Positions 51,404 to 64,000 of a DNA stretch of 64,000 nucleotides are shown in pieces (within the stretch, counting starts at the first letter, position 1; every line of letters starts with the position of its first letter). Location: NCBI GenBank assembly GCA_039881145.1, contig JAYKKI010000004.1, positions 48,663,001 to 48,727,000 on the forward strand. The letters run 5' to 3'. Source of the stretch: Druceiella hillmani. Taxonomy: Eukaryota; Arthropoda; Insecta; Lepidoptera; Hepialidae. The notes below the pieces were generated by a model, which ran no database searches, was not told the DNA's origin, and saw nothing but the letters and a program-made list of their open reading frames with translations. The translations under genes and the position numbers were made by a program.

Positions 51404-51933
51404 AAAATTATATTTACACTAGTTGTTAGATGCAGCTCCGTTTGTACGGTTTTACTGCAAGTGATATTGACTTTGACGTATTAATTACATCAAAGCCATT
51501 GTGTGGCTCAACTAACTTACCGCCAAGCTAACTTTTTTGTGGAAAAAATTAATTTAAACTCTTTATACATTATTAATTTTAATTTCTATTCTTTTTATAT
51601 TTATAGTTATTTATTCTTATTATTAATATATAAATTTTCACATTCAAGACTGGATTTAAAATTGAAAGCACAAATTTATGTTCAGTGTCTTGGCAACCTT
51701 ACTGTTTTTCTACAGTAGAATTGCCATTAGTGATTATCAGTAATCATGGTGAAGAAAGTGTCAATTATTATTGATTTCTGAAGGGTTACTTAACTTTTTC
51801 TAATAATATATTACATATTTTAATTTGTTGGATAAATGTTTTAAAGTTGGTCCGGAATATAGTGTTATTTGTAATATTTTGATCTATTATTCATTGGTGC
51901 CATATTTTTCTCACGTACTAGATAGATGATTTT

Positions 51934-52096
<163 letters not shown>

Positions 52097-53285
52097 AATG
52101 GTCTAATATTCTTTTATGATTGTATCATATCTTATTTTACAACTCTAACAAGCTATTTTCGAGGTTTTTAATAAGCTTAAAAAGAGCTACGAGCGAGTTA
52201 TTGGTGTATTATTAATATTATGACTGAAATATGTCTGACTCGTAAAAGAGGTGCAGGAGAACTCTAAAACAGGTGCAGGATGCTCTACAGATGTGAACAA
52301 AAAAAAAACCAAGTAACAGAAGATCGAGTTTTTTGCCATTTTTGAAGTCGCAGCGGCTCCAACTCCTCATTAATCACTGCCCTAAATGTATTCACCGAAT
52401 ATTCTGCGCCGTGAAGATATCAATGATTTGTTATAACAATGCAGGATGCAGAGAAGCAAAAAATAAATCACAGCAAGTGAAAAGAGATTGGACACGGGCT
52501 CCGAAGGAGACCCATTCATATCGCTTGACATATTTCAGATTGAAAGCCCTTGAGGGAATAGGAAGTTTAGCTCTCCAAAATTTACATAACTGAGGACTGC
52601 GCTTGCTGAAGTGAGGAAAATTGGTAAGACCTGTAATGAAGCAAAACATGATGATCAGGATGATAAATACCTTTTTGGTCGACTTTTCGGGCGACTAAGA
52701 ATATCAAGCAATATAAATTTTACGTGATAGTCGAGTTTTCCCATATATAAATTCATATCTGGACGAAAAATTACAATATTTCTTTTACTAGGTTGTTTGA
52801 AATTATAAATTATAAACATAAATCCAATACTTTAAAATTCTCATCCTTCTACGAGTATATTAATCTTATCGCGCGCTTATCTAACCGACTGTACCCCGGC
52901 GGCGACGCGAAACAAGGACAATGGAAATGTAATCTGAACGACAATGCTGTCGCATTTCCAGCGACGAAGGAAAGGAAAATAAACCTGTGGGAATAAAGTT
53001 AGATTTGTGTGGCGATACACCATCGCTGCCGCTTGTGAATTACTTGCGAGGCTTTGTCGGATGGCGGACAGGTGCTTGTGGCTGTGTTGTGGTGCTGTGG
53101 AGTTAAATGCAGGAAATTTTCCAGTATGGTGAAAAGTTTATGAGAATAATCGTGAGCTTGATGTTAAGTAATGGATGACGATGAATGTGGAATGCGATGA
53201 AATATTTGTTGTAGCTTATGAAGTATTTATTCAACTATCGACATAACGCGGAACAACTCAATATTCGATAATTAACATGGTAAGT
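52097..53285. other. Non-coding stretch with a GC-rich island at 52860-53100
   Basis: The island includes CCCCGGCGGCGACGCG and lies just upstream of the tRNA-like locus. Frames at 52333-52593 and 52793-52996 show no domain. Confidence 0.4.
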
Positions 53286-53358
53286 TGGGGCGTAGCTCAG
53301 ATGGTAGAGCGCTCGCTTAGTATGTGAGAGGTACCGAGATCGATACCCGGCGCCTCCA
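53286..53358 (+). tRNA. tRNA-Ala-like locus with AGT anticodon (probable pseudogene)
   Basis: A 73-nt cloverleaf can be drawn: acceptor 53286-53292 with 53351-53357, D arm 53295-53310, anticodon stem CTCGC/GTGAG with loop TTAGTAT, and T arm CCGAG/CCCGG. The sequence is close to insect tRNA-Ala(AGC), but the anticodon is AGT (threonine type). Position 1 is T, opposite C72, and the T stem has one A-C mismatch. The G3:U70 pair that marks alanine tRNAs is present. The A box (TAGCTCAGATGG) is intact, the B box is slightly altered, and a run of six T 7 nt downstream could terminate Pol III. Most differences from the expected sequence are C-to-T or G-to-A, typical of decay. It could also be a tRNA-derived repeat head. 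Confidence 0.7.
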
Positions 53359-53578
53359 AGACAAGTTTTTTATTTTTAGATTCTGCATTTTATTTGTCTT
53401 TCGAATAATCTAAAAATGTTTGATGTCATTAATTGTGATTCTTTATTTATATTACTAATAAATCTAATATCCAAGTTTCACAGATAAATACTTATACAGA
53501 GAGGCAGATGATATTTAAAAACAATATTACCATTTGATGCAGATTTACTTGATGATGATTTTAATTTATGCAGATAAT

Positions 53579-53635
53579 AGATAAAAACAATATTACCATA
53601 AGGCATTTAGCTTTATGGTAATATTGTTTTTATCT
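53579..53635. repeat. Perfect 23-bp inverted repeat, 11-nt loop
   Basis: AGATAAAAACAATATTACCA plus TAA (53579-53601) is inverted at 53613-53635. A third direct copy of AAAAACAATATTACCAT lies at 53517-53533. Confidence 0.93.
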
Positions 53636-54102
53636 TTATTTTGTATTCACTTTTCATACAGAATTAAATTTCAATTAGTTTATAATTTCATTACATCAGC
53701 GCAGCGCCATCTTTTGATAGACATGATTATTAATTTCACGTAACAAAAATACTTCAAGTACATAATATTGACGCAGTGAGCCGCTTTTTCATTTCAATTT
53801 AAAGGATAAAAAAATATAAGTGCGATTTATATATGTGCTGATAAATTATATTCAGTAGTGATTTAAATTCAATATATTGATTAATATATTTACTATTCGT
53901 AAATATTAGTGAAAAAATTGTGTTTATAGACTTTTTCAAGTGCTGCAATATAATTGAGGTTATCTATCCGTATGTATTATTTAATGATGCCAAAGAAGTA
54001 TAACTTCTCACGCGCGTACATAAGTACACGCACCCATTTTTTTTTATTTTGTAATTTATTTGAGTATAGAACCCTATAATCTAACCTTATAATATAAGCA
54101 TT

Positions 54103-54446
54103 TCCCTACACACATGTAATATAATAATATATGAAACTAACTTCTCGCGCGTGAAACTCGAGTTCATATGAATATATGAAAATCGCGTCTCTCGCGTGAA
54201 ATTCGAGTTGATATGAATATATGTAACTTGGGTCTTGCGCGCGAAACTCGAGTCGATATGAATATATGAAACTTGCGTCTCGCACGCGAAACTCGTGTCC
54301 ATATGAATATGTGAAACTCGCGCCTCGCGCGCAAAATTCCAGTTGATATAAAACTTGCGTCTCGCGCGCGAAACTCGAGTCAATATGAATATATCAAACT
54401 GGCGTCTTCGAGTTTCATATGTTAGTATGTTACATGTGTGTAGGGA
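54103..54446. mobile_element. TIR-bounded element filled with a 45-bp tandem repeat
   Basis: The ends 54103-54138 and 54411-54446 are 36-bp inverted repeats with three mismatches, starting TCCCTACACACATGTAA. The interior is about six copies of a 45-bp unit with CGAAACTCGAGT and GCGTCTCGCGCGC. Because 45 is divisible by three, the minus strand stays open for 142 codons (54515-54087) with a 15-residue repeat; this is a by-product and not a convincing protein. CpG is strikingly dense compared with the flanks. Confidence 0.65.
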
Positions 54447-54871
54447 ATAAAATGGGACATAATCTGCGCTTTGTTTCATCTTTTGGACCAAAAACTTCAT
54501 TCTGTTGTGAGACATAACCTGAATTTCTCACTTATCTGATTGAAAATTTAAATAAAACTTTGGAGAAATTTATTGTTTTTATTTCCTCTCTTTAACAGTA
54601 TCATTTTTACTCTTACAATGCTTGAGCCCAAAACTATCTGGACTTATGCCCGTATTCTTTCTGCATAATTCGTGTGCTTAATGTACAATTAGCTAAAAAT
54701 ATTTTTTATTGACTAAATTAAATTAATCTGAGATAGATTTGTGTTTCATAAACTAAAAGCCACCAGCCGTTTTATCAATTCGAAATATTGTTATATTCGG
54801 AATATTGTATAGCTTAATGTTATAACTGTCGCTTCTTCATAAATGTTTCATATCGGATAAACAGATATAGT

Positions 54872-55022
54872 ATGTTAAGCATCTATGTTAGTCTGTTAAG
54901 TATCTATGTTAGTCTATTAAGTACCTATGTTAGTCTTTTAAGTACCTATGTTAGTCTTTTAAGTACCAATGTTAGTCTTTTAAGTACCTATGATAGTCCG
55001 GTAAGTATCTATAATAATTTAG
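54872..55022 (+). repeat. 21-bp tandem repeat, about seven copies
   Basis: The unit is ATGTTAGTCTNTTAAGTAYCT. A 98-codon plus-strand frame (54872-55168) starts in it and is a by-product. Confidence 0.92.
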
Positions 55023-57789
55023 TAAGTATATTTTCATCACTACACTTAATACAACTGTTGTTAGATGATATTATGTTACTTTCTCTTCGACTACAAAAAA
55101 TGTTTTACACATTTAAGAGAAAATATTACAGTTTCGAAATTTATGTATTTGCTACATATTTACTTTAAGAAAAGATAAAAGTGACTATATTTCTGAATTT
55201 AAATCGCGTCCAAATTGCGTACGCTCCCAGTCGGTGTTGTTCAGATATTAATTGCTTTAATATTAACCTTAACTTTATAGTCACAATACTATCTACTCAG
55301 AGCATTATGCTTTGAAATGGGGGCGAGTGATGTTGAAATTTCATGAATGCTGATTATTATCGAACTTAAAATATCGATATTCATTAACGTTAATAATATT
55401 GTCCATTAAAGAAACGATAATCAATAATCGGGTCGATCTGGCTGCGAACAAAAAGAGAGAGCAAGACAAAACAAACGCCACTCTTTCGATTTTGATTGAT
55501 TGTTCAGGATTGAAATATTGTTGATGTTAATATTAAAATGATGTAAAAAACGTTAATATTGACATTAAATACATTCTATCTGAATGTATGCCATAATAAT
55601 TATCTTTATGCCATAATAATTTTATTCATTGTTTAAATATTGTAAATCAATATAATTGAAAGTTGGTATATTAGTGACATCATCAGTTTTACGGTGTTTC
55701 ACATATTTGACTATCGATATCATCGATGTTTAATTAATCAACATTAATATTTCGTGAATTAACAAATAATGATCATTTCTATTCTGACTATTATTTCTCT
55801 ACGATTCTCGTCTCCAAACATGGCACTTCCACTTCCTCATAAATGTTACGCCACACTGACCATGGAAATATCTCGTTAATTAATCGTCAGTTACTACGTA
55901 TAGCAATTTTCCGAAAAGAAATTGTTTATATTGTATCCCTGTCAGCATTATTTTTTTAACTGGTTTTATATAATGAATTGATGTGAAAAAAAATAAAAAT
56001 AAGGATGATTTCAAATTCGATGACCTCACCATTTAATTCAATGTTTTTTTTACGCTTTTTCTCTTTTGTATAATTCAATTTGGAAGCCACTTTATATTTA
56101 CATATTAACCACTTTGCAGTTGTTTTCATGAATACACATTTAATGGAAAGTACAAAAAAGTTGGGGGAAATTATATTTAAAATCTATGTCAAAAGATTAA
56201 AAACGTATTCAATGTATTTGTACTCATACATATCTAGTGCTAATGTTCATTTATCTACATGAAAAATTAAGAAAATGTTTTTCTGTTTCTACATATTTAA
56301 GCCGAGCCTATTTAGGCTCCTGTTAAATGACATGTTGAGTTTTTAAACCACTTGCCTCTTGTACCCATTGTCGTTTTCAGATGGGACTTTGCAAATAAAA
56401 TTTGATTAGATTACTTTACAAGTTTTTTCAGCGAACTGAAATTCAAATGTTCACAAGTGTCATCTGCAATTTTATATTTACAATATTTACAAGTAAAAAA
56501 AAACAATCTGTGTTCAAATTGTAAAAATATAGATAATACCTACCAACCACTTCGTTTTCTCGATTCACTTTTCCAGTATGAGAAGTAGATATCCATAACA
56601 TTAATCAAAATAAAATTCTGATAGTAGAATGAATATTCAATTTTAAAGTACTTTGTCTAATCTTTGCCTATACAACAATTCATATCATAAAACGCAGTAG
56701 CGATTGATTTGAATAACAAGCAAAAAAGTCAGTCAGATAATCTTCAAAAGCAAAGTAAAATAACATAAACGGTAACAAGTTATAACCAACGCGGGAGCAA
56801 TAAATATTCGCATCGTAAAGCAAACGAGTTGTACGATGCCGGGGTACGTCAAACGCTTTTATTTTGTAACTTCTGCGTTCGAGGACTGCTATTTTATTGT
56901 TCACCCGCTCGCCTCAGACGCGACCTCTTGCCCGAGGATTCGTTTTATATGCCTGATAAAAATTCATATTAAACGGTGTTTTATTCTCCGATGGGAAAAT
57001 GAAAAAACTCAAGAATTCGTGAAGGAAAATGGATTACTTAGGGAAAGTGGGTAAAACTCATGTTCTAGTTTCATAACTAAGTATAAAGGAACGTTTCCAT
57101 TGTCCAAGCTTATTTGTGATGGGTTCATTAAATGTATAGGATATGGGTAGAAATTTTTTTTTGTATGGTTTTAGTTAAGGATTCTTTTAGCGTTGATAAG
57201 TTGGAAGATTTTAATAGTTATGATATAATTTTATCGATCTGACTTCTGTCTATCTGAAATGTAATAATGTCAATAACTCCTCTAATCTTGAAAACTCAAA
57301 TCTCTTGAATAATTATCTCGTAATTATTAGTTGATTTTTTTAATTAATTTAATAATTTTCTGTATGTCCAGTGAGATTAATTTAATGCATTGCTAATTTA
57401 AATATTTCAACGTTTATGTTTCTCTATCAAGTGGTGAAAAAGCATAGAATTCTCTCTGTAAAAAGTTTTCAATAAATAAAAAATTAACAACGAATATATT
57501 TATCAAAACAACTTTCATTGGTTACGTTTATTATTTACTGGAGCAGTGGTCAAATGTCATAATGTATTTCAATACTTTATTAACAAATACTCGTTTAACA
57601 AAAAAAACTTTTCTAAAAACTGTTAACTAAAAACAATCCCTTACAACCAACCACAACCACTGAAGTTTAAAAATTAGTTTGGGGTTAGATGATAAGTTAC
57701 AGGGAAAACGAATTTATACCAAAAATAAATCTGTTCATTTCGAATAAAACTCTTACTTCATGGAGTTTGTACTCACTAAATTAGGTATA
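55023..57789. other. Non-coding stretch with a GC-richer island at 56785-56950
   Basis: Two antiparallel short frames (56904-56680 minus, 56836-57054 plus) overlap the island and have no domain. Nothing else recognised. Confidence 0.4.
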
Positions 57790-58018
57790 AAATTGAATTG
57801 AAATTGAAACAATTAAGTGTACATAGAGTTTTTCTTAAAATATTAACGGATATTTATTATAATTTTTCAGCATGTAAATATGTCAATTGTGGGTATATCT
57901 TTCAATAGCGTAATAAATATTTCGTAAATTTCCCAAAAATTATGAATTAATTACAAAATCATTGCTAAAAGGGTTCCGTTTTTTTTTTGCTTTAAAGTAC
58001 GAAACCCTGACGGCTTAA
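57790..58018 (+). repeat. Dispersed family fragment (3' half)
   Basis: CAGCATGTAAATATGTC, AATAAATATTTCGTAAATTT and AAAAGGGTTCCG, then TACGAAACCCTGAC, match the inner and terminal modules of the family. Confidence 0.45.
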
Positions 58019-58094
58019 ACTATAAGAAACACAACTGTCGGCTACATGCTGATAAATGTTAGAATATGGATCGGATATTTGACCGAGAGCGAGG

Positions 58095-58096
58095 AG

Positions 58097-58148
<52 letters not shown>

Positions 58149-58210
58149 CATATATATATATACATATATATACACGCATACATATATGTATATATATATA
58201 TATATATGAA
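58095..58210. repeat. (AT)n microsatellite, about 115 nt
   Basis: Alternating AT with TGTA, TACA and ACGC interruptions. Confidence 0.97.
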
Positions 58211-59334
58211 CGAGTGTGTGTGTGGGAGTATGTCAAAAAATTTATAAAGCTGAGCTTTTACGACATTCGTGAAATAAATAGTAAACTCGATTGGAAAATA
58301 TAATCAAATTTGAAGAATAATATTTACAGAAGATATATTTAAAAATGAACAATTATGGGTGTACTTATGTACTCGGGTTAGAAGTGATATTTCTTTGCCT
58401 TAATACAAGTATAACTTTATTTAGCCCGTAAATAGTTAATGGAAATAAAATAATAAGAAACTGAAGCGTTCTTATAAATACGCTTGAAGAAATCTAAATT
58501 TAATCAAACTATTAAATTTTTCAAATTAAAATTTATTTTCTCAAACAGAGTAGTAAAAAAGTTGATTTTTTTATCTATAATTACAATAATTATCATTAAT
58601 AATTAAAATAAGTCATTTAATAATTAAGATAAGGTAATCATTTGTAATTTATAATGCAAATAAATATATACTGAAACTTAACCTCACTTAGGGAAATACA
58701 CTTAAAATATATTTTTAAAAACTTATAAGCACTATTTCTATCAGGAATATTCAAAATAAACAATTTTGTTTATTATATAAACCACTATTAAATTTTAATT
58801 ACTAATAAATATTATTGAAAGGCACATATATAACTTAGATATGTATGAATATAAAACAAGTGTCGTATAGTTAGGAATATCTCAATAACTATTATGAACG
58901 TAATGTCAGTTACTACAAGCATGTAAATATATGTCTAGTGAGTAACTTCATCCTGTCGAGTTTTGTTGCGTCGTGCGCGCGTATTGCAAAATTTCACTCT
59001 CATCATAAGGCGCCTAAAGAAATATAACTTAAATTGTTTGACATAGTAAAATTAAGAAAATAGATAGAAAAGGGGTAGAATTGTTTCATACCACCTTGGA
59101 AAACACTCCTGGTGTCTGGTTCTGGTCTTTCTTTGATAAAGAATCATTAGGCATAGAAAATAATCGTTTATTTATGAAAATGGAGGTTGATTATTGAAAT
59201 GTTAAATAAAAAAGCAATTGTGTACATAGATTGTCAAAGTTTCGATAATATTACTTGAGATTTATAATATCCCTACTAAATATTCCTGAAGATATTGAAA
59301 TAAATCTAAATGGCAAACATATATAAAATTCAGG
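58211..59334. other. AT-rich non-coding stretch
   Basis: No exon, repeat or hairpin recognised. Confidence 0.4.
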
Positions 59335-59875
59335 ATAAGCAGAAGTGCAATTTATCTAATTTAAATTTCGATGTAAAGCAGGTCTCCCACTTTAAATTTT
59401 CGCAGTAGCAGAGTATTATAACAAGAACTCTGTACATTTTATCTTATCTAAAAAACAATACATCTTTAATAACATATACCGGAAAGTAGCACAAAACGCA
59501 TTCAACACAAACATAAGCAGAAGTGCAATTTATCTAATTTAAATGTCGATTTAAAGCAGGTCTCCCACTTTAAACCGAATTTTCGTAGTAGCAGAGTATT
59601 ATAACAAGAACTCTGTACATTTTTCTTATCTAAAACATAATACATCTTCAATAACACATACCGTTAAGTAGCACAAAATTCATTCAACACAAACATAATC
59701 AGAAGTGCAATATATCTAATTTAAATTTCGATTTAAAACAGGTCTCCCACTTTAAACCGAATGTTCGCAGTAGCAGAGTATTATAACAAGAACTCTGTAC
59801 ATTTTATCTTATCTAATACACAATACATCTTCAATAACACATACCTGAAAGTAGCACAAAATGCATTCAACGGAA
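59335..59875 (+). repeat. Three tandem copies of about 180 bp
   Basis: AGCAGAAGTGCAATTTATCT occurs at 59338 and 59516 and, slightly changed, near 59698. Each is followed by CAGGTCTCCCACTTTAAA, GCAGAGTATTATAACAAGAA and a GTAGCACAAAA end. Confidence 0.92.
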
Positions 59876-61086
59876 CCTTTCCTTTAAGAATATAGGTCAG
59901 TGTATTCAAAATAAATATAAAAATGTTAATATTCGCTGACCAAAACGTAGTAATGTTTATTACACATCAGTAAAGTTAGTACATACAAACGAATCTGCTT
60001 GTTTTATATATGAATATTATACAACACACAACGAAATGTTGTCACGAAAAAACGCTACGTCATCTCATTTCACGCTCAACCTGCAATCTATTTCCCAGTA
60101 AAAAGCTTTTCTCGCACGTAGCTAGACGTAGGGATAAACATTTTAAAAAATGAATAAAAAATAATAAACTCACGTCTCGTAGAGCATATTTATTATAACG
60201 TAAGTAATCTCACCGTAAAGCCCGTGAACGTGAACGTAGGTAAGGGACGATTTTTTTCTACACACCCAGTTTTTCTACGTGGATTGTGCGAAAGGGCATT
60301 TTGTTAGTCTCGTTGAGAGAGAAAAATTGACTTAAAATATAGTAAAGTTTATTCTTCAGAATAAATGTGGGAAAAAAACTTAATAAATGGGTTAGAAAGA
60401 ACACGAGCGTTAAATTTATAAATGTCATATGTCGTAAGAACACGTGAGAATATTATTCATAACGAATAATAAATGGTAATGCAGTCAATGTTAAGCATCT
60501 CTTAGATAAATATTTTAAATTGAAATCATTTTTGTTGTTTCGAAAATAAATTTATATATAATATAAACTTATTTTGCAAAAAGTACTCCAAAAATATTTA
60601 ATTTTTTTTTAAATATTAACTTAATTGGTTTTAACTTAATTGGTTTTATCAATTATCAAAATTTTAAATCAAGTTATTATTTAACCTGGAGTCATCGAGG
60701 TTTGGTAATAACAACTCGGATATTTCGAATTTCCATTACATTTTTAACTAGTCATCGAATGTTACTAACAAATTTTTCAATAGTTAAGTTAAGACAGTCC
60801 TCTAATTGCAAAACAATCCACGCATATGAAGTCTATATGAAATTTGTTTGACCTAAAAAAATTAACTTTTTCATCATGAACGTATTTATAAACAATGACA
60901 AAATTAGTATAAGGTGCATAATGTGACTAGCTGTAACGTAATATGACATTAGAAATAGTCATTTTATTTGTAACTTTACAAAAATGCATTTTAAAACACC
61001 AATTTAATAAAAAAAACTCCATATTGTAAATTTGGAAAAGACAAATTTAACTTTTTTACAAAGAGTTCCTCTTAATTTCATTTTTT
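59876..61086. other. AT-rich non-coding stretch
   Basis: Short low-complexity frames only; a small TTAACTTAATTGGTTTT duplication lies at 60618-60648. Confidence 0.4.
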
Positions 61087-61200
61087 ACAACTAAATGAAA
61101 CTACGTGTATTATTTCTACTTTATTTAAATTCTTTGCCACGACCTAGGTTTCGTTGTATTACAACATCTTCAGGTGGGCAATTTGTATAGAATCTTTGTG
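61087..61200. mobile_element. Fold-back element, copy E (opposite orientation)
   Basis: The arm is read as ACTAAATGAAACTACGTG. It is followed by the reverse complement of the core seen in copies A-C (GACCTAGGTTTCGTTG, then CATCTTCAGGTGGGC). It supplies the left-arm inner sequence missing in the other copies. Confidence 0.65.
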
Positions 61201-64000
61201 TCAGTGCTAATATGTAGATAATTAAAGTTTTTTTTTAAGAAAATAAGATTCTAATAGTTTTTGAGGTTGCTAATAATAATTATGAATCTGCTGAAAAAAT
61301 TTTCAATTTTAACTGCTGATAAAAAACAGTATAAAATAAAAAAATTACAAAGAAATAATTTTTATTTCATTAGGACCAATATTTTCTCCAAAGCCTTCAA
61401 CGATTTCATTTATAGATGTTTTTGGCGATATAAATTTTTCGGTGCCCACAGCTACCTCATTGTAACAATTCTCGATAAACTACCTTCAATCATACATCCC
61501 CATTCGTTTGATATTATATACTAACCATAAATATTCTTGTAAATACTTTCTTTTTTATGCCTTAAATCAGCATTGAGTTCAGGTACCAACAAAGTTAGGT
61601 TGACATAGCTCTTTTTAGTAGCAGCTTTAATAAACGGTTCATACATGAATATATTTAAATGTTTATAAATTACTGACACACCACACAATACCAAAATATT
61701 TCAAAAATATTCGTTTTCTCAACGTTTGAATCTATAATAACCAACAGCGTTCTGCAAATATGTGAGCTTTTCCAATGTGTCAACAAATTTATAAATGACA
61801 CAGTTAGAGATATTTACCTTCAACAGTTGGACTCGACAACAATTATTTTATAATTAAAACATTTTATATCTACAATTAAGAATAAACTGTAAAAATACAA
61901 AGCACAAAACTTCAAAAATAATGTTCCACGTGGATCCTTCAAATGTTATCCCTTCAAATACTTTGACAAACGTTTAGGAGACTTTCTGGAAAGAAAAATA
62001 AAATTACCCCTAAAAAATTGCTGAACGTCATTTATATGATATGTAGTTAAGTAAACAAATCCTTAGCGGCAATTTTTTAGGGATAAATTTGATTTTTTAG
62101 GGATAAAATTGAAGACCTAAAACTCAAATAAAAAAACCTGAATGTGGCTGTGTTGGGGACACGACCGTGTGTTTTGCTTGAATACGTGTATGTTAACGAG
62201 TAATATTTTTTATGTTCCCGTCACCGCTTCACTCTGTCATATGGTATTTTATAAGTATCACTAGATTGCTCTTGAGAAGTTCTTTCCAACTGTATAAGAT
62301 ATCTATATTGTGATTTGTCTTTTTTTTTCAACTTTAATTCCATACATAGTTACCATAACCATTCCGTACTATTTTTTTTTATAAAGACGGAAGCTCAACC
62401 GAGTATCATAACTTCTTCGAGTTAAAATTTATACTAAGTGGAAATTACGTGAGGCAGCGAAACGAACTCAAAATGGCGGTGACTCCCCCTCCACCACGTT
62501 CGATGCATCACAGTCCACATTCAATGTAAAAAATTCTTTGATCCTATACTATCGAGTCGTGTAATTAAATTTTGGATGTAGATGACTGTCACGTAGCTGC
62601 AATGCCAAACTGTATCTCCCGATTTTGCTATCATCAATTTTTCTGAATTGTCTTCCACTATGGAAGCAAATTTAAAAAGGTATTCACATCATAATTCATA
62701 ATTTCAGTATAATTTTTTGCAAAAAATAAACCTAATTGCATTCGATTATATCTTAGCTTTAAGCTGAACCGCTATAACAATCTCGACTATTGCTATTTTT
62801 CAGTTGTAAGCCCACGGGCTTAGTCAAATTACCCTTATTACATTTCAGGTGTTTTTTAATATTTCACAGAAGATTTAAACTTTTACCTTAAACATTATTT
62901 TAAAGAAAATTTAATTCAAATAAATTTAATAGTTTTTAACTATTAAATTGATTTTAAGTGATTGTCAAACAAACAGTTAAATAAAAACAGACAGACAAAT
63001 CTTTTCATAATAAATACATAAAAATAAAAAATATGTAATCTAAATTTTTACTTTAAACCTAGAAAATATACTAGTGAAAATTTTATTCAAATCGGTTTAG
63101 TAGTTTTATCTTGATACTCAAACACGAAGGTAGAGAGACAAAGCCTGTAAAAGTTTTAGGTCCAGGACCCAAATCGCAGAAAATTGAATAGCATATTTTA
63201 CTACATTTTTCGAAAACATTTTCAAATGACAGACAAATTTCTGTAATAATTTTATAATAGTATAGGTAAACTGATTTGAATACAATATTACAACATTCTC
63301 AATTCTAAGCATTTTTTACATGACATAATACATAATTTGATCCCAAGCAGTTGTGATAATTTGATTGAAATTATTGCATTATATACATCATTCCTAATCC
63401 AAAAGCAAATAGCTGATAAACTGAAATAACCTTTAACAATAGCCAAATGATATAATCACAATTAGGCTATCGTTAAAGTACCCTATTTATATATTAACAG
63501 ATCAAAAAGAAATGAGATGTTACCAAATTAAATAAATCCATTAAACCTTCAATACATTAATTTCAATAAAACATCTTACATATTGTGAAGAATATCTCTC
63601 CATCATGATTCCGTAATAAACAAAAAAAACACAATATGCAAAAAGATGAAATGGAAAGGTAAAAACAGCTCCTTAGACGAACTACAAAAGAAAAAAAAAT
63701 GATTTAATCAAATATGTTTATGCCCGCGTATTGTTTACGTATTCACTTACTTAAATTAAAAAATAAAATGAAAAGTAATATCATACTTACATATTCAACG
63801 TTATTACATTGTACATATAAGAATCATTTTATACAATACATAAAACTTTTTAGCAATATAATTGCGCCGTTTGCAAATAACCACCGGAATCGTACTAAAA
63901 AGTCAATTAGATTAATTACTATGTTTTAATAACTTCACCAGTTATAACGTAATTATTAAACTAAGAGTAATACCAGAATATTTTTTACGCTTAAACCTTC
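61201..64000. other. AT-rich non-coding stretch to the window end
   Basis: No convincing exon on either strand. A moderately GC-richer patch lies at 62440-62520. Confidence 0.4.

Noticed and set aside
52333..52593. 86-codon plus-strand frame
   Set aside because: No recognisable domain; an opposite-strand frame of similar length overlaps it.
54087..54515. 142-codon minus-strand frame with 15-residue repeats
   Set aside because: It is explained by a 45-bp tandem array inside an inverted-repeat element.

Overview
The window looks like AT-rich insect nuclear DNA. The evidence is one split protein-coding gene with canonical introns and insect-type protein features, a tRNA-Ala-derived locus of insect type, a mariner relic, a THAP relic, very many (AT)n microsatellites, and a dispersed repeat with (GTCT)n and a palindromic end of a kind I remember as common in insect genomes. 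The insect order is not resolved. There are no prokaryotic operons, rRNA genes, CRISPR arrays or virus-like genes that I can see.

The only convincing gene is on the minus strand, between about 45.70 kb and 30.66 kb. It is the central and C-terminal part of a carboxylesterase/cholinesterase-family protein made of two recognisable exons: 45699-44360, then 30868-30661. They are separated by an intron of about 13.5 kb with a good GT donor, an AG acceptor and exactly matching codon phase across the family's Gly-Asn-Pro-Thr-Pro motif. The N-terminal exon or exons were not found and may lie beyond 45.7 kb or outside the window. The encoded protein has lost the nucleophilic serine (Asp instead) and the catalytic histidine (Asn instead) but keeps the fold-defining motifs. 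It therefore looks like a non-catalytic esterase-fold protein, and it ends in Lys-Asn-Glu-Leu, which resembles an ER-retrieval signal.

The large intron is full of decayed mobile DNA. It holds an internally shortened mariner with both terminal inverted repeats (32837-33899), a frameshifted THAP zinc-finger exon (about 42399-42590), several copies of the dispersed family, and large minisatellites. The rest of the window (1-30 kb and 46-64 kb) shows no convincing exon. It holds many local tandem arrays (about 118 bp at 0.65-1.4 kb, about 110 bp at 20 kb, exactly 100 bp at 50 kb, 45 bp inside a TIR-bounded element at 54.1 kb, about 180 bp at 59.3 kb). It also holds five copies of a hairpin-forming fold-back element, a second mariner relic (17.5-18.06 kb), and short GC-richer islands without credible reading frames.

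The main points for follow-up are the pseudo-enzyme esterase, the fold-back family with a 12-bp flanking duplication, the dispersed family that repeatedly hosts different satellite expansions, and a tRNA-Ala-like locus that keeps the alanine G3:U70 pair but carries a threonine-type AGT anticodon.
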